From Dysidea avara (lineage: Eukaryota; Porifera; Demospongiae; Dictyoceratida; Dysideidae), in assembly GCF_963678975.1 (NCBI RefSeq), contig NC_089285.1, positions 4,822,694 to 4,886,693 of the forward strand: a stretch of DNA of 64,000 nt, written 5' to 3'. Shown here one piece after another: positions 10,809-21,850 of the stretch. The notes beneath the pieces are model-generated. The model was not told the DNA's origin, made no database searches, and worked only from the letters and a program-made list of their open reading frames with translations. Every line of letters begins with the position of its first letter. The first letter of the stretch is position 1. Made by a program: the position numbers and the translations under genes.

Positions 10809-11073
10809 CTAGTATTTTAGAAATTGTTAATTTAAAAATGAAGTAGGGATCTATGCAATAAAAAGTAGTGAAACAAGAGATGAATGATGGTATTACAGCA
10901 TAGCTCGATGCGAAAGTCCCTACTTTGGCACATTAGCTATAATTTTGCTCAATGCCAAAGTAGGGACTTTCCCATTGAGTTATGATGTAATACCATCATT
11001 CATCTCTTGTTTCACTACTTTTTATTGCATAGATCCCTACTTCACTTTTAAATTAACAATATTTATAATACTA
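10809..11073. mobile_element. Foldback element with ~125 bp inverted arms
   Basis: The left arm (10809-10934) and right arm (10949-11073) are near-perfect reverse complements. They share TAGGGATCTATGCAATAAAA, AGTAGTGAAACAAGAGATGA, ATGATGGTATTACA and AAAGTCCCTACTTTGGCA, and the spacer is about 14 nt. The termini read ACTAGTA. It sits at the end of the LINE fragment that begins at 11074. A single diverged arm of the same family is at 19600-19702. Confidence 0.85.
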
Positions 11074-11319
11074 GTTGATGTTAGGGGAGAGCCACGTTTC
11101 TGTACCAAAAATAACATCAGGTTGATGTTTGTGAATTAGGTTGGAGGGCTCTGCTCTTTTAGCTAGTACACTGTGAAAATTAATCACAAATAATTTTAAA
11201 GGGGTTGGCTTATTATTTATCAGTGCATGAGAGGGATCTAGTCCCTCCTCTGCACTATTCTCCTGTTTTTTCTTCTGTAGCGATTTCCGCCCTTGTTCAT
11301 CTCTTTGAGCTTGAGGCAC
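11071..11319 (-). pseudogene. LINE ORF2, N-terminal endonuclease fragment
   Basis: The frame reads LKLFVINFHSVLAKRAEPSN and then DVIFGTETWLSPNI. This is the start of an apurinic-like endonuclease of non-LTR retrotransposons (N-x-x-S...K...L, and E-T-W as the metal-binding Glu). It is cut off at the foldback element boundary near 11073, so only about 80 codons of ORF2 remain. It lies directly downstream of the ORF1-like frame at 11330-11953 on the same strand. Confidence 0.75.
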
Positions 11320-11329
11320 AGTTGTTGGT

Positions 11330-11953
11330 TGGTTTCTCTCTCAGCGGGAGCCTGGAGTGATGTAAACTTTGGTGAATAGGCTAGATGGATCAGCCTTTTG
11401 GAGGTTTGTACAATTTCACAGAATAAAAATCTTGGACTATAAAGTGTCTACAGTTACCTTGGTTTATCGGATTTTTTTCTAATCTAATGGCCTTGGTCAG
11501 ACTAGCTTTTTCCCTGAGAATCTTAAAAATATCAGTAACATGCTTAATATCATCTGTCTTACGAGCTTCTACTTGGATTCAACAAAGTTATGAACAATCA
11601 GGTTAAGTTGTCTTCTTTGCCTCTCTCTTTCCTCATTGAATTCTGTGGTAACTGTGCTTGCTATAAGAACAGGTGGTTTAGGGGCACTGTCAATATGTGT
11701 AATAAACATTTCACAGCATTTAGATAATTGAAGGATCAGTTCTTCCTTAATCTCAAACAGTATTGTTTCAACCACTGCTATCAGGTACACTGTCCTTCAG
11801 AATTTGCGGTGCTGCTTTGGTCTTGTTTTCATCGAAAAACTCAAGGGCCTCATCAAGGTTTGATGCACAAATGGTGCAGAAATACACAAGATTGATGCTA
11901 GATTTATATAGAACTAGCACTGGTACCTGCCCTATGTGTAGGAGCATCTCCAC
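11330..11953 (-). pseudogene. LINE ORF1-like remnant
   Basis: The 11790-11569 frame contains EEREROR-type basic helix text reading RERQRRQLNLIVHNFVESK, the conserved start of the RRM-like core in ORF1 proteins of CR1/L2/RTE-type LINEs. It is preceded by a helical segment (FEIKEELILQLSKCCEMFI). The 11953-11768 frame (EALEFFDENKTKAAPQILK) lies upstream. The position just before an endonuclease-bearing ORF2 fits ORF1. It is frameshifted and short. The paralogous LINE at 14.1-16.6 kb is in the opposite orientation. Confidence 0.6.
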
Positions 11954-13004
11954 CTAAACATTTTAATGCCAGGAAGAGGGACCAAGCATTAAACACCATC
12001 ACTGCTCATGTAGCTATGTAGGGTACATGGTGATGTCACATTTTTAAAGATCATGAGGTTTTCTTATGTCATTAATGATGCAAAACACTAAAGTTTATTG
12101 TTTGTGGTTTTGACAGGAATGTAGTTTAATTATTCAATGCGTCTTCCCTACCAGTGACTTCAACATGCTGTATAGAACAAACGAAACCTTTGCTGCTTTA
12201 CATGACAACTAATGCAACAATAATTAATATATTGGGAACCAAACATAAATATTAGTGTCCTATATTTGCTGTGTAACATGCATGTCGATAGTGCTTTAAA
12301 GTACATGATCCTTATGCAGTACATAATAATTTATAGTGAAATAATGAGCATGCAAGACTAATTAGTTAAACTGTATGCGAGCTAAGGCAATTGTATATAC
12401 AGTATACCCTACATTACATACAGGCGGTGTACACATGGTACAGTTTCAGTTTCTACATTATGATGTTTACCTTACCGACTGTCACAAAGAGAAATGAACT
12501 TGGGCATAATTTAAAGCCAACACAATTTGCAAATATAGTTACTGCATGGCAAGCGAAGATTCAGAACTTGTCCTATGCTATGCACTTTCAGTTCTGATGT
12601 TGCAGTGACACATATACTTCTTGCCATACAAAAACCCAGTTTTGAAACACCTGCAGTGTAACTGACCATTAAGGTAATGTACGAATCTTTATAGTGAAAG
12701 CATGTAAACAGGATTATAGTATGTCAGTGCACACCTATGTGCTTAAAACAAAGGTGTAGATATTCTGGATACTGGTGAAAGAAACTTTTACCTACTCTAA
12801 TACAACACACTGGACCAACACATAGATGGACAAATATGTTGGCAATTTGCCTGCCCTATCCCAAAAGTGCTATAAGAGTCCCTATGATGTGAGGCAGTTA
12901 AGTGTCAGTGCTGAAAAACTGAGCATAAGAGTTTGTAGATGAAGACTTGCATGGAACAGATAGAACAAAAGGTGCATCAAAAAGGTCCCAAATGTGAAAA
13001 ATGT
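11954..13004. other. No gene recognised
   Basis: AT-rich sequence with short frames only. I see no domain, array or inverted repeat that I can support. Confidence 0.5.
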
Positions 13005-13660
13005 TTACCTAGGTGGGGATTGAACCCTGGCTGGTTATAATAACTTGGGGTTAAGGGAGGTGCACAAATCGCCACAGTTGTTTATCTTTCACAGGAATGT
13101 AGCTCAACTTTTCAGTGATCCTTCCCTACACCAGTGCCTTCATCGCCTTATAAAGAGCAAACAAAAGCACTTATTGATTTGCTACAACAACACTCGAGTA
13201 GCCAAATGATTGGCGTTTAATTTTGCTAAAGTTCCGCGTCGATACATGCTTTGCATGCCAAGATACGATGAGCTAAAAGTCGTGTTTTAAAAAGGTGTGC
13301 ACATAAAGGTACAGAGCAAAAAGAAAGGAAGAAAGGAAAAGAAACAAAATGCCGACACGTGGATTCGAACCCACGACCTCTTACATGCTAGTCAGGCGTT
13401 CTACCACTTGAACAGTATGTACTGTGGTTTTCAAAGGAATGTTGCTCAAGTTTTCTCTACACCTTGGCCTTCTACGTGCAGTAGAGAACGAATGGAAGCA
13501 CGCGTGAACTTGCAGTAACAAACTTGAAGTAGGCGGATGATGAGCACTTCGTGTTGTGTACATGATGTGTTGATATAGACAGTCTCAGGGGAGTAATCGG
13601 CGTGACGGACAGACGGACAGCTTTTCAGCTTTATATATATAGATATTGCATTTTTCATCC
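13005..13660 (-). mobile_element. Tandem pair of tRNA-derived SINE units
   Basis: Two units lie head-to-tail. Each has a minus-strand tRNA-like head followed by a body. At 13351-13420 the minus strand shows an A-box-like GTGGTAGAAC and a B-box-like GGGTTCGAATCC. A second, weaker head is at about 13012-13035 (GGGTTCAATCCCCACC). The bodies (13080-13300 and 13425-13660) share AGGAATGT(A/T)GCTCAA and CTACACC. The right end carries GACGGACAGACGGACAG and TTCAGCTTTATATATA. The head does not fold as a real tRNA: no matching 5' acceptor strand and a weak anticodon stem. Confidence 0.65.
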
Positions 13661-14084
13661 TTCAAATTGGAGCACTTACTGTGCACCCATGAATGACACC
13701 ACTAACACTGAATGCTACATTCCTCATCATCCTTAATTACAGATTTACACTCAACACATGTGTCACTTCCCTTTCTTTGACCAGTTTGCTTCCGGTGAGA
13801 TTGAGCTAACCAGTTTTTTTTGCTTGAGAGGTCCAGTAGATATCTTATTCCCAAATAGTGCATATCAACTGTTTCAACAAACACAAGGACAACAGCAATT
13901 CTGCAAAATTGTAGGTCAAACCTTTGAAGGTATTGTTAGTAGATCTGAATGCCACGGTACAACAGCTGGAATGTTTGTTGGGTAAATCGTCAAATTTCGC
14001 TACTATCTGGATCACATGTTATTTTTTGTCTATGTGATTTTTTTTAAATTTGCAGAAACGATCAGTGAATAAGCTATAGCACTA

Positions 14085-16651
14085 GTTCTCACCTTTAGCC
14101 CATGCTTGTGCTCTCAAGTTTAAAGATCAAAGAGTTATTGTTTGTTGTGTATATATAGACCACCATCATCAGACATCACCTACACTCAAGCTTTAATCTC
14201 AATACTTGAAGATATTGCACAACTCCTCCCATATGGATAGGTGGGGACATAAACCTTCCTAATATCAACTGGAATAACAGTACAGTTGTAAATAACAGTT
14301 ACCCACTTGCAATTTGTAACAGTATCCTATACTTTATAGCATATAATGGTTTCTCACAAACTGTTTTAATTCCCAACAAGAAACCCAAATTGTATAAGAC
14401 ATCTTCCTCACCAACAGACCATCTACAATTACATCATGTGAAGTTATACCAGGTATCAGTGATCATGAAATTGTCTCGATTTCTACTTCAGTTGTCATAT
14501 CTCACAACAAAAACACAGAAAATAACATTCCTATGGCACAAAGCTAACTTTGACTCAATAAGACACCGCATAACTGAGTTTGCCAATACATTTTTAAAAG
14601 TTTATCATCACAGCAATCCAATCAATGTATTATGGAATGACTACAAAGCACTGTGTAAAGATTGTATGGCAATGCAATGATACCACAAATGGAATCTGTC
14701 AAACAGCAACTACCTTGGATTACTAGAAATATTAAGAGACTGTCAAGAAAAAAGCAAAGAAAATATAACTTAGCCCGTAGGACAAACACAGATGATCATT
14801 GGAAAGCCTGTTACAACCTAAAGAAAGAAGTCCAAAGATTATGTCATTCCTCACACAACAACTATGTTTCATCCCTCTTAGACTCTCATAGTAAATGTAC
14901 TAAGAAATTCTGGCGATACATCAAAAGTATGTGTAAAGATCAGGTCTCTATCAGTACCTTGCAGGTAAGTGGAGAATCCCATTCTGACAGCTGCTCCAAA
15001 GCCAACATTCTCAGTGACCACTTTTCCTCTGTTTTACTGAAAATGACCAATCTCCTCTTCCTGACATAAACAACGAGCCAGTTCCTAACATCTCACAAAT
15101 ATCAGTTGAAGTAGATGGAGTGCGCAACCTCTTAGTCAACTTAAACCCTCACAAAGCAGCAGGTCCTGACAGCATACCAACACGATTGTTTAAAGAAACT
15201 ACACAGCAAATGGCCCCGCTACTTACATTTATCTTTCAAGCATTACTTGATCAGGGTAAATTACCTTCTGATTGGAAATCAGCTAATGTCACACCTATAC
15301 ACAAAAAAGGAAAAAGAACAGACCCTCAAACTACTGACCAATTTCCCTGACTAGTGTCTACTGCAAGACTCTTGAACAGGTAGTATACTCGTCAATATTC
15401 TCACATCTAGAAAACCAACAAATATTAATTGATAACCAACATGGGTTTCGTACACAACAATCATGTGAAACACAACTTATTAGTGGTATCTCTGACTTCC
15501 AACAATACTTCAACAATAAAACACACATTGATACTCGCTTTCTCAATTTTGCTAAAGTGTTTGACAAAGTTTCTCATACTAAGCTCTGTCACAAGCTATC
15601 TTATTACGGAATTAATGATCAACTTTTATATGGATCAAAAACTACCTATCTGATCGATCTCAATCTGTATGGATTATCTAGTAAACCAATTTCAGTTGTT
15701 TCAGGTGTGCCGCAAGGGACTGTACTAGCTCCACTACTATTTTACTTTACATTAATGACATAATACTTCTGTTAACAGTACAATCAGACTGTATGCGGAC
15801 AACGTTTTAATATATGTTATTGACTCTGAAAATGACTGCCACATGCTACAAAATGACCTTAATAAACTGGAACACTGGGCAGACTTATAGTCAATAAAAT
15901 TTAATCCTACTAAATGTGTACACTTAGGCATAACTAACAAGAAAACTTTCCTCAAATATAGCTACAGTATCTATAGCCAACAGTTAAAACAAGTCACTTC
16001 AGGCAAATACCTAGAAATCATTATTGACAGCCATCTCACTTGGAAGGACCACATTAAACAAAATTAGCTCCAAAGCCAACTCAGCCAAAACATTCCTAAA
16101 ACAGAATATATACCAGTGCCCCACAACAATCAAGTCTAACTGTTATAAATCCATTACCAGACTAATTTTTGAATATGCCACACCAGTTTGGTGTCCTTTT
16201 TGACAAGCTCAGATATATCAAATGGAGAGGATACAGTGCAATATGGCACGGTTTGTGATGAATGACTACTCCCGATATAGTAGTGTTACAAGTATGTTAA
16301 ATCATTTATCCTCACCCACAGTAGCAAATAGGTGAACTTACTTAAAACTATTTTACGAAATTGAAAAGACTCCTGTCAAAACCACCATAAACTTGACACC
16401 ATTGGCTTCAGTCACACGGGGTCACCCCTACCGCTATACCATCCTTCCCATCAGAACTGAGAGACCTTTGCGCATTCCTATCTACCTTCAACCACCAAGA
16501 TGTGGAATGATCTCCCTGAGTCACTGGTGATGATTAACAACTTAGATGAGCTTAAAGAAAACTAGCACACTATCTGTTATAGCACTCATTTGTACCATTA
16601 TCTGTGTTGTATACTCTGTATGAGGTTTACACAGTAATAATAATAATAGTT
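14085..16651 (+). mobile_element. Decayed LINE (CR1/L2-like) with (TAA)n-type 3' tail
   Basis: It spans endonuclease, linker, RT and C-terminal domains on the plus strand and finishes with AGTAATAATAATAATAG at 16635-16651. A short A/T-rich simple tail right after the ORF is typical of CR1/L2/Jockey-type 3' ends. The 5' end is uncertain. A fragment of another repeat (AATAAGCTATAGCACTAGTT, 14068-14087) abuts it. Confidence 0.8.
14145..16565 (+). pseudogene. LINE ORF2: endonuclease and reverse transcriptase, multiply broken
   Basis: The endonuclease part reads YRPPSSDITYTQALISILED and then GGDINLPNINWNN (about 14150-14280), the GD-x-N metal/active-site motif. RT begins near 15120 with NLNPHKAAGPDSIPTRLFK and KLPSDWKSANVTPIHKKG (fingers), then FDKVSHTKLCHKLSYYGI (motif A, F-D; about 15560), ISVVSGVPQGTVLAPLLF (motif B, about 15685). 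The motif C region follows as RLYADNVLIYV (about 15787-15820), with ADN where ADD is expected. The C-terminal domain ends with TKMWNDLPESLV (about 16500). Frameshifts at about 14690, 15070, 15350 and 15770, plus internal stops, make it inactive. Confidence 0.85.
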
Positions 16652-16890
16652 TTCGAATATGGATACGTCCCCATCATGAAGCTACCACTCTGCACGGAGT
16701 AACCACTCTACAAACAAGCTTATCTATGTAGGCTTTTAGTGAACTCCGTACTTTTTCCATAAACGATTCAATAGCACTGATTAAAACATTAAACTTGCAT
16801 AATGAAAATTCTTTGTGATTATCTCTAGGATATATCCGTTCATCGTAACCAAATATAACCGGAACGTACCTGCTGACTCACACTTGAAAA

Positions 16891-16930
<40 letters not shown>

Positions 16931-17479
16931 ACACTTTCACACCTCAGATCAAAGGAACCGCCCAGGCTACATTTCGTATGTAGCCAAGCTGGCCGGGCTA
17001 CAACTGGGCACTGATTGTATAGACGTAGATGCTGAAATCGATTGTGGGGATCGAATAATACTCACGTGATTAGGATTCACAACTTGGATTTCGCCATGAA
17101 AACCACACAGACGGAGAGCGTTTTGTTATCCTCGCCATCCTACGAGTTGAAAAACGTTGGGCTAAGGTGAAAACTAGTGCTACAGCTTATTCATTCAATC
17201 GTTTCCACACGTTTTCAAATACAGACACACCCCCATCACGAAGCTACTGCTCTGCACGGAGTAACCACTCTACAAGCAAGCTTACCTGTCTAGGCCTTTA
17301 GTGGACTGTGTAGTTTTCCCATAAACGATTCAATAGCACTGACTAAAACATTAAACTCGCGTAATGGAAATTCTTCTTGATATCTCTAGGATATGTCCGT
17401 TTATCATAACCAAACATACTAGCTACTGACCCATAATCGAAAATTTTAGGTATGCATATATAATACATCCAGTGGCTGC
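16651..17479 (+). repeat. Dispersed repeat 'TAACACTTTCACACCTC', one copy plus a leading half copy
   Basis: A full-looking copy runs 16928-17479, from GTAACACTTTCACACCTCAG to ACATCCAGTGGCTGCAC. Its last 250 bp (17205-17455) is repeated directly at 16656-16890 (AACCACTCTACAA, TAAACGATTCAATAGCACTG, ATAACCAAA), about 85 percent by eye. A (TA)n run (16894-16927) joins the two. Other copies are at 39528-40130 (reverse) and 52935-53390. No coding potential is seen. The direct ends flanking a distinct middle recall a solo/short terminal-repeat element. Confidence 0.7.
16894..16927. repeat. (TA)n microsatellite
   Basis: About 17 uninterrupted TA units between the two repeat segments. Confidence 0.9.
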
Positions 17480-17756
17480 ACTTGTATTAGCTTGGGTGAT
17501 TGATTACCCTGTACAGGCTATCAGCGTAATAAGTGTTACATATTAGTTGTAACAGGGCTTTGCCTGATATGTATGCCCTCGGGCATACATATCAGGCAAT
17601 GCCCTCGCACCCGTGTTACAACTATTACACATATATATATAGTACATCCAGTGACTGCATTCGTATTGGCTTGGGTGATTGATCGTTCTGTACAGCCTGA
17701 TAAGTGTTACATATTAGCTGTAACACAGGGCATTCGGGCTTTGCTTGATATGTGAG
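17463..17756. mobile_element. Hairpin-bearing MITE, one copy plus a partial tandem copy
   Basis: A perfect 17 bp inverted repeat, GCCTGATATGTATGCCC then TC then its complement, sits at 17562-17597. It is flanked by inverted GTGTTACA/TGTAACA and ATTGATT words. A second partial copy starts at 17643 (ACATCCAGTGACTGCATTCG). A relative in reverse orientation is at 34230-34417. Confidence 0.7.
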
Positions 17757-18121
17757 TAAACCCATAAACAAAATCAAAAAATGTGGCTAGAATTTTGATG
17801 CGATTTGCTGTTGTTCATCACTTCATAGCAACTAAGCCACTGTAGTTACAGTGTTCATTTAACCTTCTTCAAGTAGCCCGGTGAACACACTTTTAAGTGT
17901 TAAACCGCTAAGTTACCTCACCTAGTGTCACCATGCATGTCCATATTTGTGTAAACATGTATTTTCCAAAAGTTTTCTGTGGGGTGTAAGGGTCAATGCC
18001 ATACATACATTGGATCCCAGTTGCTTCTATAGTAATTACTGTCATTAGTTTACAGTATTTTAAAGGTATTTTATATCTATGCGAACTTTGAAGATCAAGT
18101 CTTACAAATACACATGCTATT
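17757..18121. other. No gene recognised
   Basis: Short frames only; no repeat or domain that I can support. Confidence 0.5.
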
Positions 18122-18300
18122 TTTTTAAAAATTATTTATTAAGGCTTTACAGCACAAGTGCTGAAGGTCTGTAGGCCACCTGGTCCTACAGGCTGTTTAA
18201 AGTTGTTACAGAAAGTGTGTTTGAAAAGGTGGAGAAAGGAAAAAAATCCATGACTGGACCTAGGCAGCCTCGAACCTGCAGTCATCCGATTAATGCTCGA
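18122..18300 (-). mobile_element. tRNA-derived SINE with AATAAATAA-type 3' tail
   Basis: On the minus strand a B-box-like AGGTTCGAGGCTGCC (18263-18277) is followed by TAGGTCCAGTCATGG, a body (CCTGTAGGACCAGGTGGCC) and the end GTAAAGCCTTAATAAATAA, then a T/A-rich tail. This order, promoter head, body and AATAAA-like tail, is that of an animal tRNA-SINE. The short frame here is not a gene. Confidence 0.6.
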
Positions 18301-18907
18301 AAAAATTTGCCTCCTGCATGTGTATATGCATGAATACAAGATTTGTTTTTAGGTGTAAAATACTTTCTTAAAATGCGGTAACATTTATTTTCATTCATTG
18401 AGTTTACAAGTAATGTACATGTGTCATGGTACCCTTCTCTCATGCATGGGACCGACCATGATAAAATGTTCATTATTAGAGAATCTGTAGAAATTATCCA
18501 AATGCATGTGTCACCATTAAAATAGGACTGTGAACAAGTATTCTCCCAGGTGTCTACTGTTCAGGTGTCCTTTTTGAGGAGTTCCATGCACTGCACCATG
18601 CAGTAACTTAAACATTGTAGTGTGGAGTGGGCTTGTGTAAGTGCACTGTGATGGGGTTTGACTTAGTAAAGAAGGTAACATGTTCTGGGCACATGGTGGT
18701 TTTATTTTAAAGTCCACCTTTTTAGTCAGGACCATTTTGGATCCATTAGACAGGATGGCTGCATTGGATCTATAACATTAATGTCCAACTAGAGAAATAA
18801 GAATCAACAGTAGTGGTCTTTCAATACAAGTGGTCACTAATACAGGTTGTACTGTACTTGTATACCTCTATTATGTAAGACAAACTTGGAGTGGTTTATT
18901 AGAGGTG

Positions 18908-19080
18908 TATACTCCCAGTGTTAGGCCGTTACTTTTAAAAAGTAATATATTACTTATTACTCATTACTACTAAGCAGTGTTGGGAGTAACGCGTTACATA
19001 ATATTACTTTTGTGGTAACTAAGTAATATAACTCAAGTTACTTTTCTTACAAATGTAACACGTTACCTAAGTTAGGTGCA
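18908..19080 (+). mobile_element. Ends of hAT elements (CAGTGTTGGGAGTAACGCG type), nested
   Basis: CAGTGTTGGGAGTAACGCGT starts at 18977 and is the widespread animal hAT terminus. It is followed by the usual CGTTAC/GTAAC-rich subterminal region. Immediately left, 18910-18975 begins with the related CAGTGTTAGGCCGTTAC, suggesting a second truncated end into which the first inserted. No matching right ends were found, so both are partial. Confidence 0.65.
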
Positions 19081-19599
19081 CTGATGCCTTGTTCATTCTA
19101 GCTTAAAACGTGGTTGTACAGATGATCATGAATACCACAAGTAAAAGCTACTAATTGCAAGGTTATAAATACATTTTACTACTGCAGCACAGGTGACTGA
19201 TACAAGTAGGCTGGCACAACATAGTAAACTGTTAACCTCAGAGATTAACTTGGGCATGCCTTTGTGGTCAGTACAAATCAAAAACACAACTTAATTACAT
19301 GTCAATACCATCATGTCTGGCCTCCCTCCTAGCCCAATGCTAACACTATAAACTTTGAAAGGACACTATTTCCAGACAAATTCAATTATGGCCTGACACC
19401 TCGTGTAATTGACCGGAAATTGTCCGGTGTCAGGACGCTATTTCGCACACTGATATACATGGTAGCATATATGAATGCAGCTACTGATAGTTCATTGTGG
19501 ATTGTATTTTCACAGTTGCTGTGTTAACCATGAAATCCATAAAAATTACGTACTGTGAAAATATCCTCATGCAATATGCACAGCTATAATATTACTAGT

Positions 19600-19702
19600 G
19601 TATTAAAATAAAGTAGAGATCCAAGCAATGAAAAGTAGTGATACAAGAGATGAATGATGGTATTACAGCATAGCATAGCTCGGTGGGAAAATCCCTACAT
19701 TG
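19600..19702. mobile_element. Single arm of the foldback family seen at 10809-11073
   Basis: It shares AGTGATACAAGAGATGAATG and ATGATGGTATTACAGCATAG with the arm at 10830-10905, with about 10 percent differences. The opposite arm is missing. It abuts the SLC12-like pseudogene fragment on its right side. Confidence 0.7.
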
Positions 19703-19705
19703 GTA

Positions 19706-19885
19706 TGTAATCAAATGATAGTATAGGAGCTACAGCATCTACACTAGCTATTAACACTCCAAACTCTGACATGATGGCCGTCATGATGAGGGCATATAGG
19801 TTGGCTCCCCTTGAACGGATGAGCACCCAAACATCTTCAGGAATGGAATGAGGTTGTCCCTAGCGATTGCTTGTAGTAGCACATT
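19706..19885 (-). pseudogene. Fragment of an SLC12-type cation-chloride cotransporter exon, frameshifted
   Basis: On the minus strand 19882-19805 encodes LLQAIARDNLIPFLKMFG and then GEPTY. The frame then shifts by two bases (an extra AT within TATAT near 19797), after which the other frame gives ALIMTAIMSEFGVLIASVDA and then VAPIL. In SLC12 (NKCC/KCC) transporters this region reads LLQ-A-IA-x-D-x-I-PFL...FG...GEPT-x-AL-LTA...GxLIASLDxVAPI, so both halves align to one conserved stretch around the late transmembrane helices. After VAPIL the similarity ends near 19705, where the foldback arm begins. Only about 60 codons are present, so this is a decayed gene copy or captured exon, not a working transporter. 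Confidence 0.72.
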
Positions 19886-19975
19886 TTTGTGTATTGTGGA
19901 ATTGTGGTGATTTCTAAATGTGACCTGATTTACGAAAAAGTACCTTTTCCACACAGTTTGCATGCTGGTAATCAA

Positions 19976-20820
19976 ATATTATAACACTTAACTTCTTGTA
20001 CTGATTAAGCTGCTACCAAAATGTAGCCAAGTACTGTAGTTTTACTCATGGAAAATTTCAGACACTTTTATGTAATTATGGAGCTTCAAAGTTAAAAAAA
20101 AATGATCAAATTTTGTGTGTGAGAAAGGTACCTTTTTGCAAATCCAGTCATAAAATACTTCTTTGTTAAAGTCTGGCTACAAAAGACAAGAAAACAAACA
20201 AAATCTCAAGTACAGTTTGTCCAGTCCAGTAATCCAAGTCCAGTAGTCCAGTCCAATGAATGGATATACCCAAGAATTTTAGTAACAGCATTACAATTAA
20301 TATTGATACTGTACTACCGTATATATATATAATGGAAAAATTAAAAACGTTAAATTTTCAAAAAAAATGATGCTTGACAGCAAGTTTGATAAAATGTTTT
20401 CAAAACAGTGTCTTCATCACTGCGCTGCGCCTTAGATAATTAGCTAGTAGGATTTGCGAGCCATACAAAAACCTTTATATCATCGCATTTAATGCCTGTT
20501 ATGACTACACTAATTAACTAATGCTTTACCTGTCCAATGAGTGAGAATGATAATGGATAGCTGTGGTATAGCATATTCAATGTAGTCTGTTGTTCAAGAT
20601 TTGTCACCATGTCTACAAAGAGATATACATACAGTATAATAGTAGGGATCATGAAAGTTTGCATCTTTTCACAAAGACCATCGATGAAAAACCAGCCTCA
20701 CAATATCTTCAATGGCTGTAATGGTTTGGCATAGTCATGCCCAGAAGTGCTTTTAGTATAACCTGAAATGCTTTCAATAAGTTGCTACTTTTAGAATAAT
20801 TATTTAGTGGATTTTTAAAA
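19976..20820. other. No gene recognised
   Basis: AT-rich, with short frames and a poly-A stretch near 20094. Repeats of CAGTCCAGTAATCCAGTCCAG type at 20218-20257 form a minor tandem run. I see no domain. Confidence 0.5.
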
Positions 20821-20822
20821 TT

Positions 20823-21150
20823 GTGACCCACTGAGCACAAACCGGCTGTTTCCGCACATTCCTTAAATTCAATTTTATTGCTTCTCTGCTACCTATAGTA
20901 ACAAAGAGGTGGACAGCCAAAGTTTCAGTTTTTTGCGATGAATAGTCTTGGAGTTATGGCAATAGACAGTTGGAACAGAAATAAACTTGATTTGTACAGC
21001 AACAATACGGCAAATGAATTACAGGCGTTTACTTAATAGACCATAACACACACCTGAAATAAGCTACAAAGATGGGAATTAGCTCAGTCTGTTCACCATG
21101 AACTGGCACATCAATCAAGGTATAGTGTTTTCTTTATACATCTCCGTGTG
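20823..21150. repeat. Diverged relative of the MITE at 41053-41700
   Basis: It begins with TGACCCACTGAGCACAAACC, which aligns to the terminus TGTGACCGTCTCAGCAAAAA. It then shares GATTTGTACAGC, ATTACAGGCG and CACATCAATCAAGGTATAGT with the 41.05-41.39 kb half. Only the left half is evident. The target duplication is not seen. Confidence 0.5.
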
Positions 21151-21773
21151 GACAAAGAAGAAGGCCATTTCAACAATTAAATGATGACGATAAACTTTAT
21201 TTCTACTGCGTTGTAAATATGCTCCTTCTTGTTTTAACGTTGTGTTTGATGTTATCTCGTATCATATTTCTATGATGGTTTTTAGATACAGAATTTTTGG
21301 TACCACCCATCGCTTTAGGGGGAACTTTACTAAACAGTACTATCATCCTGGTTTACTCAGTAAATTTTCTCTATATCAGTACCTTCACACAGCAAAAATA
21401 GTGTTCCATTACTACATATTCTAATCCCGTCTTTATTCAGTATTGGAACAACTATTTTTAAAAACTCCTTGTAATGAGACAAAACGAACCTCAAATCTAT
21501 AAATGACTCTAATGTTATTCACTATTCGGGTCTGTGTTTGTTTGAGCCAAGGTAGAATATTTGAACTATTAGTTCCAACACCTAAACATAGACGGAATAA
21601 ATACAGTCAGTATTTGTGTATGAATTATGCTGTGTCAATTGCTGTAAAAGTAGGAATCAATTTACAGCAACAATAGAAGATGGGTTTTGGATGTCAAGTA
21701 ACTATGTGCTAAACATTCAGCTTTAAAATGTATGTACAAAGATGTAATGTATAAGACCACTACAGTGGAACTC

Positions 21774-21850
21774 CTCTAAGACGGACACCATTGGGGAATG
21801 AAATATGTCCTTTATATGGAGGTGTCCTTATCTAAGGGGGTTTCTAAAAT
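21774..21850. repeat. Possible DNA-transposon terminus (CAGTGGAAC type)
   Basis: TACAGTGGAACTCCTCTAAG, then repeated GGACACC/GGTGTCC words, resembles termini of pogo/Tigger-like elements. It is short, with no partner end found. The two-gene transposon lies 100 bp to the right but has its own different termini. Confidence 0.3.

Noticed and set aside
13351-13420. Minus-strand tRNA gene
   Set aside because: A-box and B-box text is good (GTGGTAGAAC, GGGTTCGAATCC), but there is no 5' acceptor strand complementary to the 3' strand, the T stem lacks one base pair and the anticodon stem is weak. Flanks match a SINE, so it is a tRNA-derived repeat.
18139-18339. Short minus frame near 18.2 kb
   Set aside because: It overlaps a tRNA-SINE head and tail and has no independent support.
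21774-21850. Left terminus of the two-gene transposon
   Set aside because: CAGTGGAAC-type text has no partner near 24.4 kb, while 21951-21977 has a 26/27 partner with TA flanks.
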